DNA from: Thalassia testudinum
Taxonomy: Eukaryota; Streptophyta; Magnoliopsida; Alismatales; Hydrocharitaceae
Assembly: GCA_037157565.1 (NCBI GenBank)
Contig: JAZHRO010000050.1
Coordinates: 44,960,001 to 45,024,000 of the forward strand
Reading direction: 5' to 3'
DNA length: 64,000 nt
Shown piece by piece: positions 1 through 10,520 of the stretch (positions are counted from its first letter, which is position 1; the number at the start of each line of letters is the position of its first letter). The position numbers and the translations under genes are program-made. The notes below the pieces were generated by a model, which worked only from the letters and a program-made list of their open reading frames with translations, did not search any database and was not told where the DNA came from.

Positions 1-1532
1 GGAGATGAGAGAAAGTGTGCAAATCAAACAATCAAAGCTAGACCTAACTTAAGTGTGACTCCCTAAAAATTAAACCTAAGACTTGGTCTACGTAGGAAAT
101 AAGCAACCAATAGTGAATATCCGTTCTGTCAACAAATCTAGCCAAGTTGCTTAAGGGGAGGTTTGGGTCCAAACATTTCCCAGGGGAAACCCCAGGTGCT
201 TGTACAAACCCGCGCCTGGTCGTTTGACATGGCCCCTCAGCCTGAACACCAGATATAGATGACAAAATTGGTATTAAGTAAAGAAAACTTAAGACCTATA
301 TAGCAAGCCTAAGTTGATGAAGTCTTAGGGGTCAAGTTGCTACGGATTTTAGTTAAGTCTAGGATACTATAGTGCACACGAAATGTAGAGGGCATTTATT
401 GGGTTGTTGCCCTATTATTTCAATTTTTTTTGTGTGTGCAAGAATTGGAGAGTGGCTCTAATGAAAAGCAAGTTGTCACACAGTTATTGTAGTTCTGTCT
501 TTTAGGATTTGATTTAATTAAATGTGTTTTAGGATTTTTCTTTTTAAATTTTCAAACAAGTTTGAAACTCCACAATCAAAGGAAAAACAAGTTGTATTGC
601 TGATGGTTAATTTCCTTTAAAGTGAGTCTCTAAAAAAGAAGAAAGAAACCCTAAGCTAATTATCCCTAAGATAGAAAATTACTACCAATGAATTAATTTT
701 AGGCTTTCTGTATTAAGTAGTGGCCCAAACAATTCAAACAACACCACTACCTTGAGTGAAATCAAACAAGGATTCCAAAAAAGATTTTTTTAAGATTTTA
801 AGAATTTTTTTGATAATTGTTTTAAATTTTTAATTATACTGGTGTCAAAGTCCAGAAATGATACCTGTAGGTAATTTGGACTTTTTAGTATTATCACCGA
901 CCTCAGAAAAATTTGATGATTTTATATGATGTCTAAAATTTCACAAGGATTCCAGAAAGCTAAATTTCACAAAAATTGGATAAGTATAAAAATTATAAAA
1001 ATTCACTGATAGTAGAAAAACAAGAAGATTAGAGGGTGTGACCCCTTTGTAGTCCACAAATTTTTAAAAATTAAATACAAAGCCAATTTATCTAAAATTT
1101 GGAACAGATGTTCCTAACTCAATTTGAAATTATTGTATGAAATTTTATGATTTTAGAAGGCCTATGGTGTTAGGAATCGATTTTTCAAGTCCGAATAGAA
1201 ATCTGGACCCGAAAAATAGAACACCAATACTTGCAATGGAGCGGTGTTAAAGAAGCATTCAAGCAAACAATGGATTTTAAAATGCACCACTCCACTTAGT
1301 TAAGTTGTTTATGGTCCTGAAAGCCAAGTTTAGGGTATTTTGGTAGTTTTTTAGGTTAAGTGTGACAAGTGATGGGGAACCAACCTAAAATCCATGGGAA
1401 GAAAAGGAACTTTAGGCTTTCGCTTCAAAAATCCCGCCTTCCCACTGTAATTCTTGCACACACGAAAGAAAGAAAGAGAAGGAGATGAGATCTGCTTCAA
1501 GCAAGAGAAAATTAACTAATGCAAAGTCTTGC

Positions 1533-1551
1533 CTCCCCGGCAACGATGCCA
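1533..1551 (-). other. Primer-binding site, tRNA-Asp type (element E)
   Basis: On the minus strand the sequence TGGCATCGTTGCCGGGGAG follows the LTR end after five bases. It matches the known Athila/Tat primer site complementary to the 3' end of plant tRNA-Asp, with one likely CpG-decay change (GCG to GCA). It fixes the orientation of E and marks 1557-3795 as the 5' LTR. Confidence 0.85.
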
Positions 1552-2458
1552 AAAAGTGACGGCGAAATACGCGTGATTTGTGAAAGTGGGTTTTTAACGT
1601 CGTTGTAACACGCAAATTCGCATACGCTTTTAAATTTATATCCTAGATAGGGGAAGTATCTAGGGTCATCCAAGGAGGCCAAATGTTTGCAAAATTAATC
1701 CTCTTGCTTACAAATAGATCTCAACTTTCTTTTTGGTATTTTAAATATGTAATTTTTTTTTATTTTGAAAAGACGAGGGCAAAATGCGAATTGTAGCGGA
1801 AAGTACTAACACATATAATTGCTTAACTAAAACTTAAAAGATAGATATATCTTCTTCCTAAGCTCACTCTAGGCAAGTGGAGGCCTAGAGTAATTAGGAA
1901 GAAGAGGTGAAACAAGTGTTAGAACCAAAACAACAATTGCAATAGAAAGTAAAAGAAGGCAAATTGATTAACTAGAATTTATGTTCTTTTTCCAAGACAA
2001 GTAGAGGAATGCTTCTACTAGAAACAAAAAAATCTAAAAGCAACGAAAGAAACAAAAATCCTCGTGCAAAATTGGTGGAGAAGGGGGTCTTCTTGCTCGA
2101 AGCCTAGTTGCTCCTTGGCTTGAAAAGAGGGCCTCCTTCTTCTCCTTCCTTGAGAGCTCTTCCAAGGTGGAAGCTACCACCTTCAATGCTCTCCTCCAAG
2201 GGGTGGGTGTGCACAACCTTCAAAAGCTCCTCCAAGGTGGCATGGACCACCTTCAAGGTCTCCTCCAAAGATCTTCCTTGCCTGGCTTCTCCTTTGGCTG
2301 GCGTGACATAAGAGAGAAGGGAAGAGGGGAAGGCACCAAAGGGACAGAATATCCCTTTAATCTTCTTCTTCTTCTTCTCTCTTGGGCATGGGCTTCTAGG
2401 TAGAATATGAGAGTGTATTTGCTAGCCAAGGATGCTTTGAATGGTGGTGGGTAGTGGT

Positions 2459-2470
2459 CTTTTTATAGGG
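2459..2470 (-). promoter_or_regulatory. TATA box of LTR E
   Basis: The minus strand reads CCTATAAAAAGACC here, in the same place relative to the U3 repeats as the TATA boxes of B (8764-8773) and J (48216-48225 and 54696-54708). It probably sets the transcription start of the LTR promoter. Confidence 0.6.
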
Positions 2471-2840
2471 TAGGATGGGGGGTTAAGGTGCCTCTTGAAA
2501 TGGAGGGCTAAGATGGAAGGAAGGAGGTGGTTGGGGATCCTATGGCTAAGGGCATTTGGCACCAACCCAACGGGTGTTAAGGGGGTGGTTATGGTGGTGT
2601 TGGTGGCTTTTGGTGGTGGAGAGACACCACGATTTTGGCGCCAACCTAGGGTCTTTTAGAAGGGGGGTTAGGTGGATGGTGGAGATAGATTTAAGGAGAG
2701 GTGTATGGTGGAGATGAAGGAAATTTTGGAGGGAAAGTTGACGCCAAAAGGGAAGGGTTCTAGAAGGCTATTTTGGAGGGAAAATAGGTGGCTTTTGGTA
2801 GTGGTGATGGGGTGAAGGGGTGTGATGGTGGTGGTGCCGA

Positions 2841-3590
2841 CTTGGAGTAGGATAGCTAGCTTAGGTGAGCTTAGCTGATGGAGCTAGCTAGGGTTGAGTT
2901 CAAGGTGGTGGATGGCCAAGGAGTTGGATGCTAGCTAAGCTAAGCTAAGCTAGCTTAGCTAGCTATGAAGTAGAGGAATAGGTAATGTGAGCTAAGGTTT
3001 GAAGAGAGGAGCTGAGGAGGAGAAGTCTGGAGCTGGAACTGGAGCTGGCTACTGTTGAAGAGGCTGGCATGGAGCTACTCTAGCTGGCTTAGCTTGCTAG
3101 TTCTTTGCTAGCTGCTAAGCCAAGTTAAAGTGAGCTGGCTTCTACCATAATGAACTCAGGTGAGCTGGGTCTAGTGCTCCCGGGGAGGATCAAGCTGGTT
3201 GAGGCAGCTAAGGTAGCTTAGCTCAACTGAGTTGAGCTAAGCCGAGTCCCCGGGAGCTAGACTTGAGCTTCCTGAGCTGGGATAAGTTCTTCTTCAGCTG
3301 GCTGGAGTTGAGTGGAGCTGGATGTAGCTGGGTGTGAGTTGGGGTGAAATCCCGTCAACTCAGCTTAGCTAGCTAGAGCTCCCTATGGACTTGTGTGAGC
3401 TAAGATGAGCTAGATCTAAGCTGACTTGAGCTAGGGTGAGCTATGATGAACTCTCTTGAACTGCCATTCAGCTGAGATTAGCTGAATGGAGCTAGGATGA
3501 GCTAACCCTGGTTCAAGTGAGCTAGGTTCCAGCTGTGGTGAGCTAGATCAAGCTGAGTTCCAGCTAGTCTGAACTCCTTCACCAATTGCC
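2841..3590 (-). repeat. AGCT-rich degenerate repeat block in U3 of LTR E
   Basis: About 740 bp consist of loosely repeated words such as GAGCTAGGNTGAGCT and GAGCTAAGCTAGCT with irregular spacing. The same block, at the same LTR position, occurs in B (about 9470-10165), J 5' LTR (about 46890-47570) and J 3' LTR (about 53230-53900), so it is part of the family and not a local satellite. Confidence 0.75.
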
Positions 3591-3795
3591 TTCTTGAGTT
3601 CTAGGGTTTTAGGGATCTATATATCTGTTCATCCCTAACACTCACAAAAACACATTAAAATAACAAAAGAAAATGCAATGCATGCCTAACCTAGTGAATG
3701 CCTAAATGCTGCCCAAAAAACCCATTTGCAGAGTAAAATCCTAAGAGCTAGGTTTATTTTGGTGCATAAGAATGATGATAAACTAACGTTTATCA

Positions 3796-5746
3796 AGTAT
3801 CAGAAATTAAAACATGCAACTTCAATCACACAAAAATATTGCAACAAGGCTCATGGTGATTTTCACAAATAGATATATATATACATATAGAAAAAGATTT
3901 TCATTGATTCATCATGGTGTTTGCAACATAAAGCTCATGGAAAGCTTGTAGAGGAGTGCTTGAAAACATAAATCTAGCTAGCAGAAAATGATTGCATACA
4001 TGAATCTAAGAGGGGATTATGCATGCATCATTGGGGGAGAATATAGAGCTACACTATTAAGCAGTAAATAAAGCAGTAAAACTATGAAGAACTATAATCT
4101 AATCTATCAAAACTAAGGGCATTCAGAGGTGGGCTTTGATGGCCTTTTACTTGGTTGAGAGGAGAAGGAGGGGCGGCCAATGGTGCTTAGGCCAGCCCTT
4201 GGAGAGAGGTTGAGGAGGTGATCCAACATCTTGGAGTGGACATGGTGGTCGCCATGGTGAAGCTACTCGTGAAGGTGGAGTGGAGGTGGAATGAAACTAA
4301 GCTAAAATGGAGCCAAGAGTGAATGGGTCCAAAGTGCCACCCCTTAGGTCTTTTTATAGACCTAAGGGAGACTCTCTAGAGAAGTGTGTAACTCTCTTGA
4401 GAAAGTCCCAAGTGTGGCCGACCAAGGTGAGAGAGAGGGTGGTTCTTAGATCCACCAAAAGTGGATCTAAGAGAAGACTCACCCTTGGTTGCTATTTTTG
4501 GCAACTAAGGTGGCGCCACCTTTGGAAGGTCCTAGAATACTCTAGGTGGTGTGGGAGTGCGTGAATGGGTATGTGTGTGTGTGTGTGTGTGTGTGTGGTC
4601 ATGCCCTAAGTGGTTAGGTGGGTTAGGATAGGCTCTGATGGGTTTAGGTCAAGGTAGGTCTCAAATTAGGGTTGTAAACCCTAATTCACTAAGGAAAAGT
4701 GCAATTAAACTTAATACAAGTTTAATTGGGTGTGTGGAAACCTAATTGAGAGTAAAATAACTCAATTAAGTTAGGTCTAGGTCAATTGGACTCTCACTAA
4801 GTCCAATTGGACAGTGTGTGCTGAGATCAGGGCTCAATTGGACTCAATGAGTCCAATTGAATAGACTGAAGAGATTGACCATGATCCAAGTCAATTAGGT
4901 TTAGTGAGGGCCTAATTAGGTTCTTAGGGAGGTTTAGAGGTGATGTACTAGGGTTAGGGTACCTTAATTTAGGATCCTATGGGGTTGGAATTGGGTTTAG
5001 GGACCTAAGAATTCAAGATCCAAGATTGAATTCAAAAACAGGAACTAGAGAGCAGTTCCAGACGTCTAATAATAGTGTCAAACATCTTATAGTGAAAAAT
5101 CAGAAGTCCAGACTTATTGTCTGGATGTCTAATCAGAGTTAGGGAAGAATTAAGGTTCTATCTTGGGTATTCTGTAGAAATTGGACGTCTGACCAAGTGT
5201 CTGGACGTCCAATAACACTGCAGAAGTGGGTTTAAGGTGTGCGGGAGTTGGCTAAGGGTTATAGATGTCCTATAACTCATTTGAACGTCCAGATAGAGGC
5301 TGGAATTAGGGTTTTAAGGTTTCTTAGGATGTGGTGACCTAATCTAAGGGTGGCTAAGGCTTGGGGAAGCTTCCAGGCTGTCCTAGGGCTAGGATGGACC
5401 TAAGTTCTTCACAATTTATTGCTTTATTCCTACTTAATAGAATAGCATACCTTAACTCCCTTACATTATTATCTACTGTATCTAATCCAGGTCTTCCACT
5501 CCAACTCTGCTACAACACCAGTTATTCATTATTCTTCAGATCCAGCTTTAGATCCAGCTTCTGATCAGCTTATTACCTGCAATTGACATAATGCACCTAA
5601 TCAGTACATTATAGCATTATTTTATGCATAGCTAAAAGAAAGCAGTAAAGGTGCTAGTAATGCTTATACATGCATGAATTACCCTAACTTATGCTAAGTC
5701 CTAGGCTAATTTAGGTCAATTAAGACCTATGATTGCTTCATAATCA
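3796..5746 (-). repeat. LTR fragment D (TGATT family), cut by element E
   Basis: On the minus strand this begins with TGATTATGAAGCAATCATAG, close to the start of LTR G (62128). A TATA box (TCTATAAAAA on the minus strand) lies at 4351-4360. Upstream of it are CAATTG-centred palindromes (4780-4860, including GTCCAATTGGAC at 4801-4812) and GACGTC-type words (5060-5300). The fragment stops at 3795, where E was inserted. The rest should lie left of the window. No reading frame is supported. Confidence 0.65.
4571..4597. repeat. (TG)n microsatellite
   Basis: About 13 uninterrupted TG units lie within LTR D. Confidence 0.95.
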
Positions 5747-8555
5747 TTTAACCTCCAGGTGAGGTCTGAACCATTTTCAACTGATGATTCCGCATCTAAT
5801 GGTGAAGAAAGGGAGCTCTGTATGGCTTCAAGAAGAGGAAGAAGCTCAAGAACTTCGTACAGGAGCTTCAGAGCTCTGTTTTGTGCTTTGAACATCTCGA
5901 CGGAGAGCTAATGACCTTTGGAAAAGATTTAAACAATCTTTGCATGGTGTTATGATTCTATCTGGGTGAATTTAGCGTTCAAATCTCGCAAGAAAACATA
6001 CTGAAAGCAGTATGGGTTCAAAAATGACCCAAATTAGACAGTGATCTACCTTGGCCTTAAACCTCAATAAAACAACTTCTGATTGATTCTATCAACCTCT
6101 AAATCATCCTAGTGATCAATTCAACTCAATAAACATCAATTTTACCCAAAAATTCCCTACTGGCAACCTTCAGTTGACTAAAATGCCCCAGGAATTGACT
6201 TTCCAAATCAATCCTTCTCTGATCAAATTGCAGCTCTGATTGCCTCTAAACAACCTCAGGAATGTATAGTCAGAACTTCAAAAATAGGTTTTGATCAAGT
6301 TCTCTAGGGTTTCTAGACTCGTCGCTTGAGTTCTAAATGGGGTTTGTTCATTAGAACAAATTAAGGAATCTCCAAGTACAAAACAAGCTAGGATGAATTT
6401 AGCATGTTGTACTCTTGCTTCTGGACCATAATTCAAGGTCAAAAACCTATTGAACGGGTTCCTCCAACTCCGCCGGAGTTAGACAAGACAGATGTCTAAA
6501 CTGAGCTCCAAATGTTAAATCATCAAATTAATATTACTACATAATCCTTTGGTCCTAAGTAATCAATCTGGAGCTCCGCACGAAGTTTCAAGGGCTAAAG
6601 TGGAAAATTGACTCGTCGGAGCTCAACGGAGCTACGATGAGTCTAGTTCTGATATTTAGAGATGAAAAACATAGTAAATGAGGCCATTACTGACCCATGG
6701 AGATTCATAGGACCTAAACAGATCCTAAGAACTCCTCAATTAACTCAAAGAATGATATGAACAATAGATTGTTTGTGGAATTCGCAGATTGAGCATTCTG
6801 AGTTCGATAGAACTCAGAATGCTTTCTCTCACTCAATTGAGTGAGGAGAAAAGTTCTATATAGTAAGGTGATACTAATGAGCTATCTAATTAGATGAAAA
6901 ACTCATCTCTGAGCCACCATCGACAGCGAGCTCAGAAATGAGGGGGAATTTAGGCATTTCTAGTAGGAGGCTCTATAGGAGCAATTAAAGGGATTGCTGA
7001 GGTCTTTAAGGGTTAGGGAGGTAATGGAAGACCTCTGTTGGATGTGGAATAGGTTCTGGACACCTCACCATGGTCAGTAAGGTGTCCAGGTGAGCGTGAC
7101 TAGGATTAGGCAAATAGGTGAATAATTGGGGTAATACTGAGGTCAGGAAAGGCCTTAAGGTGGTGTTCTAGAGATGGAGGACCCTAATGGAGGTGTATAA
7201 AGCTCAGGGACTTCCACCATAGACAGCGGGGATCGCCGATGACAATGAAGTGGTTTAGGTGGTTTAGGTGATAATTGCAAGTGGAAGAAAGTGGAAATGG
7301 ATCGTGGAGAGGTAAGGAGAGTGGATCATTACCTAGAAGTGCAAATGAAGGCCCAACGAGGCTGGACTTGGCCTTGTCGAAGCTGAGGAAGGAAGTACTG
7401 AAGTCTAACGAAACTAATCTAACTAAGCTAATTACATTAATCTAAGCTACACTAAGTAATCTACGGTTACCTGGATGAAAAGAGGGGGAAGAATCTTCGT
7501 CGAAAGATGCGTAACAAAGGACGAAATCATAAGGTAGGGAATAGAGCTCCGACGAGGAGTTGAAAGCGGCAAGGAAGAGGAATTGGTGCTTCAAGGTCCT
7601 ATCACAACCATCTGGAGAGGAAGAGGAGGTGAGAGAGACGAGTCCCTCGCGCGGGGGAGCTCCGATAGGGGGATGAGAGGTCCCTAGAGGTAGCAGAGGA
7701 ATAGTCTATCATCGACTGTAGTTGGGGAAGAAGGATAGGGGACCGACCTTTGAAATCGGAGGGGTCGAGGGGTATTTATAGGTTGCGGCGACTGTGAAGG
7801 TGGCTAAATCTAGACACTAATAGGTCTAGGTTCACGGTAACCACCGGCGTCATCTTCGATGCCGGTGAAGTTAACCTTGAGCCCTAATTAGGATTTCAGG
7901 GCATCCAGACCGTGGGATGGAGAGATGGCGGTGAGCGTAAGCTCCAGGAGCTTGACGAGGAAGACATCTTGAGAGATGGACGGTGATCATGAGGTAAACA
8001 CACCACCGATCATGAGCCGTCGAAGCACGTGAAGAAGGAAAGAAGAAGAGAAGTGCTCACAGGAACCAGAATGTGAGAAAAACTAAGGACCTAGCTGAAA
8101 GGAAAAGACTCGATTGTTATAAATTATAGGGACCAAAATGCAAACAGAGGCTTTTAAGGTTAATTTAAATTATTTTCTTTTCTAACATTTTATATATATT
8201 TATAATTTAGCTAAATATTATATTAAAGCCTTGTATTCACATTTTTGACCCATTTATTTATATTTATTTACTTATTAACTTACTTAAGTTATTAAAGACT
8301 TAGGACTTAAGTTACACTTAAGTTAAATAAGATATTAATTAAGTAATTAATTAATGGTATTTTGAGTCCATTTATTAATTTAATTATTAATAATATTAAT
8401 TGAATAATAATTTAGCATTTTAAACTTATTTTAAGGTCCTTTATTGATTTGTCCCTTATTACATAATTAACCCTTATATATACATATTCCTAGCTAATTA
8501 ACTAAGGAAACTAGTTAATTAGGGGTAATTAGAAGCCATGATGAGCCTCTCATCA
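5747..8555 (-). repeat. LTR fragment C (TGATGAG family), cut by D
   Basis: The minus strand starts with TGATGAGAGGCTCATCATGG at 8555, nearly the same as LTR I at the right edge of the window (63892). It then runs through an AT-rich U3 (8160-8520), a TATA box (CCTATAAATACCCC, 7770-7783) and a long GC-rich then mixed transcribed part. It stops at 5746 where D begins, so D was inserted here. Two adjacent perfect hairpins lie at 6792-6845. No coding region is supported. Confidence 0.65.
6792..6845. other. Two adjacent perfect inverted repeats in LTR C
   Basis: 6792-6823 has a perfect 14-bp stem (AGCATTCTGAGTTC) around a GATA loop. Four bases further, 6828-6845 is the perfect 18-bp palindrome CTCACTCAATTGAGTGAG. 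They lie in the transcribed part of the LTR, downstream of the TATA box, so the RNA could fold into two stacked stems. Confidence 0.85.
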
Positions 8556-10379
8556 TGCACCACCCTCAAGACCTCCTCCTAAGGTCCTCCTTCCCTGGCT
8601 GGTCCTCTGCTTGGTGGGGGCACAAGAGAGAAGGGAAGAGGGGAAGGCACCAAGGGGACAAAGTGCCCCCTTAATCTCCATTTTCTCTTATCCGTCTATG
8701 AAGGTGGATGAATGATAGAATATAATGAAGCCAAAGGTGAAGGAAATGGTGATGGTTATAGGTCTTTTTATAGAGTGGAGGGGGTGGAGGTTGGTGTTGA
8801 CTAGGGTTGACGAAAGAGTGGTGTTGTGGATGGCTAGGATATGGAAGTTGGTGGATGGATGGTAGATTAGGGTTGGCACGGAGGTAGAAGGATGCATTAG
8901 GTGGTGGTTATGGTGGGTGGAGTAGAGTTGGTGCCAATCTATGTGGGTTAGGGTTAAGGGGTTGGTTGATGTGTTGTATGGCTAGGATTAGGTTATAAGG
9001 TGGTGGTTAGGAGACGAGAAACTAGGGTAGGTTGGCACCAATTTAAGGGATGTGTGGAGGTTTGGTTAAGGGATTTGGCACCAACTTTAGGTGGGTTTAG
9101 GTGGGTTAAGTGACATGGGATTTGTGAAGGGCTAGGATGATTCCATGTGGTGGTGGTTGTGGGATCAAGGATAGATATAAATGGCACCAAGGTGAAGGGG
9201 TGTGGATGGTGTTTTTGCATCATTTATATGGTGGTATGAGGTGGTTAGGCTGGTGTTAGGTGGCACCAAGTGTAGATTTCTAGAAGGGGGTTAGGTGTAG
9301 GGTTAGGAAGGCTAGGTGGCTTAGGTGTAAGTTGGAGATAAGGGGGACTTTTGGAGGGAAGGAGTTGGCGCCAACTTCTTGGTGGCTTTTGGAGGTGGTG
9401 GTGTGAAGCGAAGTGGAGGTTGGTGGTTGGTGCCAAAAAGGGAAGGACTTGGAGGAGTTTTTAGGTGGAGCTAGTAGTTAAGTTGAGGTGGAGCTAAGTT
9501 AGGGTTTTAGGTAGGAGGTGGACTGCCATGGAGGTGGAGTTGGTTTTGAGCTTAGCTAATAGAGTACAGGATGGGTAGGATGGAGCTAGGGTTTAGGGAA
9601 GAGGAGATGAGGAAAATTATCTGGAGCTGGAATGAAATTGCATTGGAGCTGGAATGCTGAAGAGGCCTTCATGAAGAGTCAACTACTTAACTTAGCTAGC
9701 TAGTTCTTATGCTAGCAGCTAAGCATGGGTAGTTGAGCTAAGTTGAGGAAGTTTCAATCTAACTGAAGCTAGGTTGGTTTGGAACTGCCTCTGATGGGAA
9801 CACCTGAGCAAGCTTTGCTACTAGTTGACAAGTAGTAGCTAAGCTGGAGGGAGTTCAGCTACCATGAGTTGAGTGGAGCTGGGGAGAGCTAGGCCTGAGC
9901 TGAGGGGGACTCTTGTCAACTTAGTTGAACTAGCCAGAGCTCCTAGTGAACTGATTGGAGCTGAGATGAGCTAGACTCAACTAAGTTGAGCTAGATCTGA
10001 GCTGACTTGAGCTAGATTGAGCTAAGATGAGCTGCCTTGAATTGCCATTCAACTAAGATGAGCTGAGTGGAGCTAAATTGAGCTAACCCTAACCCAAATG
10101 AGGTGGCATCCAGCTATGATGAGCTGGATCTGGTTGAATCCCAGTTGGATTGAGCTTCCTATTCACCAGTTGCCTTCTTGACTGTCAGGGCTTTAGGGAT
10201 CTGTCTATCTGTTCATCCCTAACACTTAAATAAATGTGTTAAAAACACAACAAAACATGCAATGCATGCCTAACCTAATTGATGCCTAAATGCAGCCCAA
10301 AAAATCCATTTGCGAAGTTAAATCCTAAGAGTAAGGTTTGTTTTAGGGCATAAGAATGATGATAAAATGGCATTTATCA
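8556..10379 (-). repeat. LTR fragment B (TGATAAA family), cut by C
   Basis: On the minus strand the LTR starts at 10379 with TGATAAATGCCATTTTATCA (7-bp stem). It carries the AGCT-rich block (about 9470-10165), an array of TTGGCGCCAA-like words (about 8925-9440) and a TATA box (8764-8773). It is related to LTR E and the LTRs of J. It stops at 8555, where C begins. The right end sits inside RT codons of element A, so it is the outer end of an insertion into A. Confidence 0.75.
8925..9440 (-). promoter_or_regulatory. TTGGCGCCAA-like palindrome array upstream of TATA in LTR B
   Basis: TTGGCACCAA, TTGGCGCCAA and TTGGTGCCAA words occur near 8928, 9028, 9073, 9365 and 9419, with half-matches (ATGGCACCAA, GTGGCACCAA) between them. 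The word is symmetric with a central CpG and resembles E2F sites (TTTGGCGC). Function is inference from position and symmetry. Confidence 0.5.
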
Positions 10380-10520
10380 GGGTACTTTGGAAAAAATCTA
10401 ATGGAAATTCATCCCAAAAACCAGGAAAAGACCACCTTTACCTACCCCTACGGTACGTATGCGTTCCGCAGGATGCCTTTTGGGCTATGCAATGCACCTG
10501 CTACCTTCAGCAGTGCATGT
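10380..10520 (+). pseudogene. Element A reverse transcriptase, first part
   Basis: Translation on the plus strand gives Athila-type RT sequence with an IHPKNQEKTTFTYPYGTYAF stretch followed by RRMPFGLCNAPATF. The same block is in element J at about 49306-49400. It is preceded directly by the end of LTR B, which cut the RT just after the conserved DGY position, and followed by the Sirevirus insertion at 10521. The bases CATGT at 10516-10520 are repeated at 26037-26041, where the RT resumes. One base is missing just before the junction, giving a frameshift. Confidence 0.8.

Larger units (their letters stand above)
1..3795 (-). mobile_element. Athila-like LTR retrotransposon E (partial; leader and 5' LTR)
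   Basis: This element reads on the minus strand and runs off the left edge of the window. Its 5' LTR is 1557-3795, the primer-binding site lies next to it at 1533-1551, and 1-1530 is the start of the internal region. No gag or pol reading frame is visible in 1-1530, which fits the long untranslated leader of Athila-type elements. The outer end at 3795 abuts unrelated LTR D, so E was inserted into D. The matching target duplication would lie outside the window. Family assignment rests on the tRNA-Asp-type primer site and on LTR similarity to element J, which encodes an Athila-type pol. Confidence 0.75.
1557..3795 (-). repeat. 5' LTR of element E (TGATAAAC family)
   Basis: The LTR is 2239 bp and on the minus strand starts with TGATAAACGTTAGTTTATCA, a perfect 8-bp stem with a 4-nt loop, and ends in CGCCGTCA beside the primer site. 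In its own direction it holds an AGCT-rich repeat block (about 2850-3590), several TTGGCGCCAA-like palindromes (for example at 2553 and 2636), a TATA box (2459-2470) and a CT-rich leader. It matches the LTRs of J (46667 and 53018) and fragment B (8556-10379). Confidence 0.8.

Noticed and set aside
2841..3590. Possible CRISPR-like or satellite array
   Set aside because: Units and spacing are irregular, it recurs as part of an LTR family, and the host is a plant.
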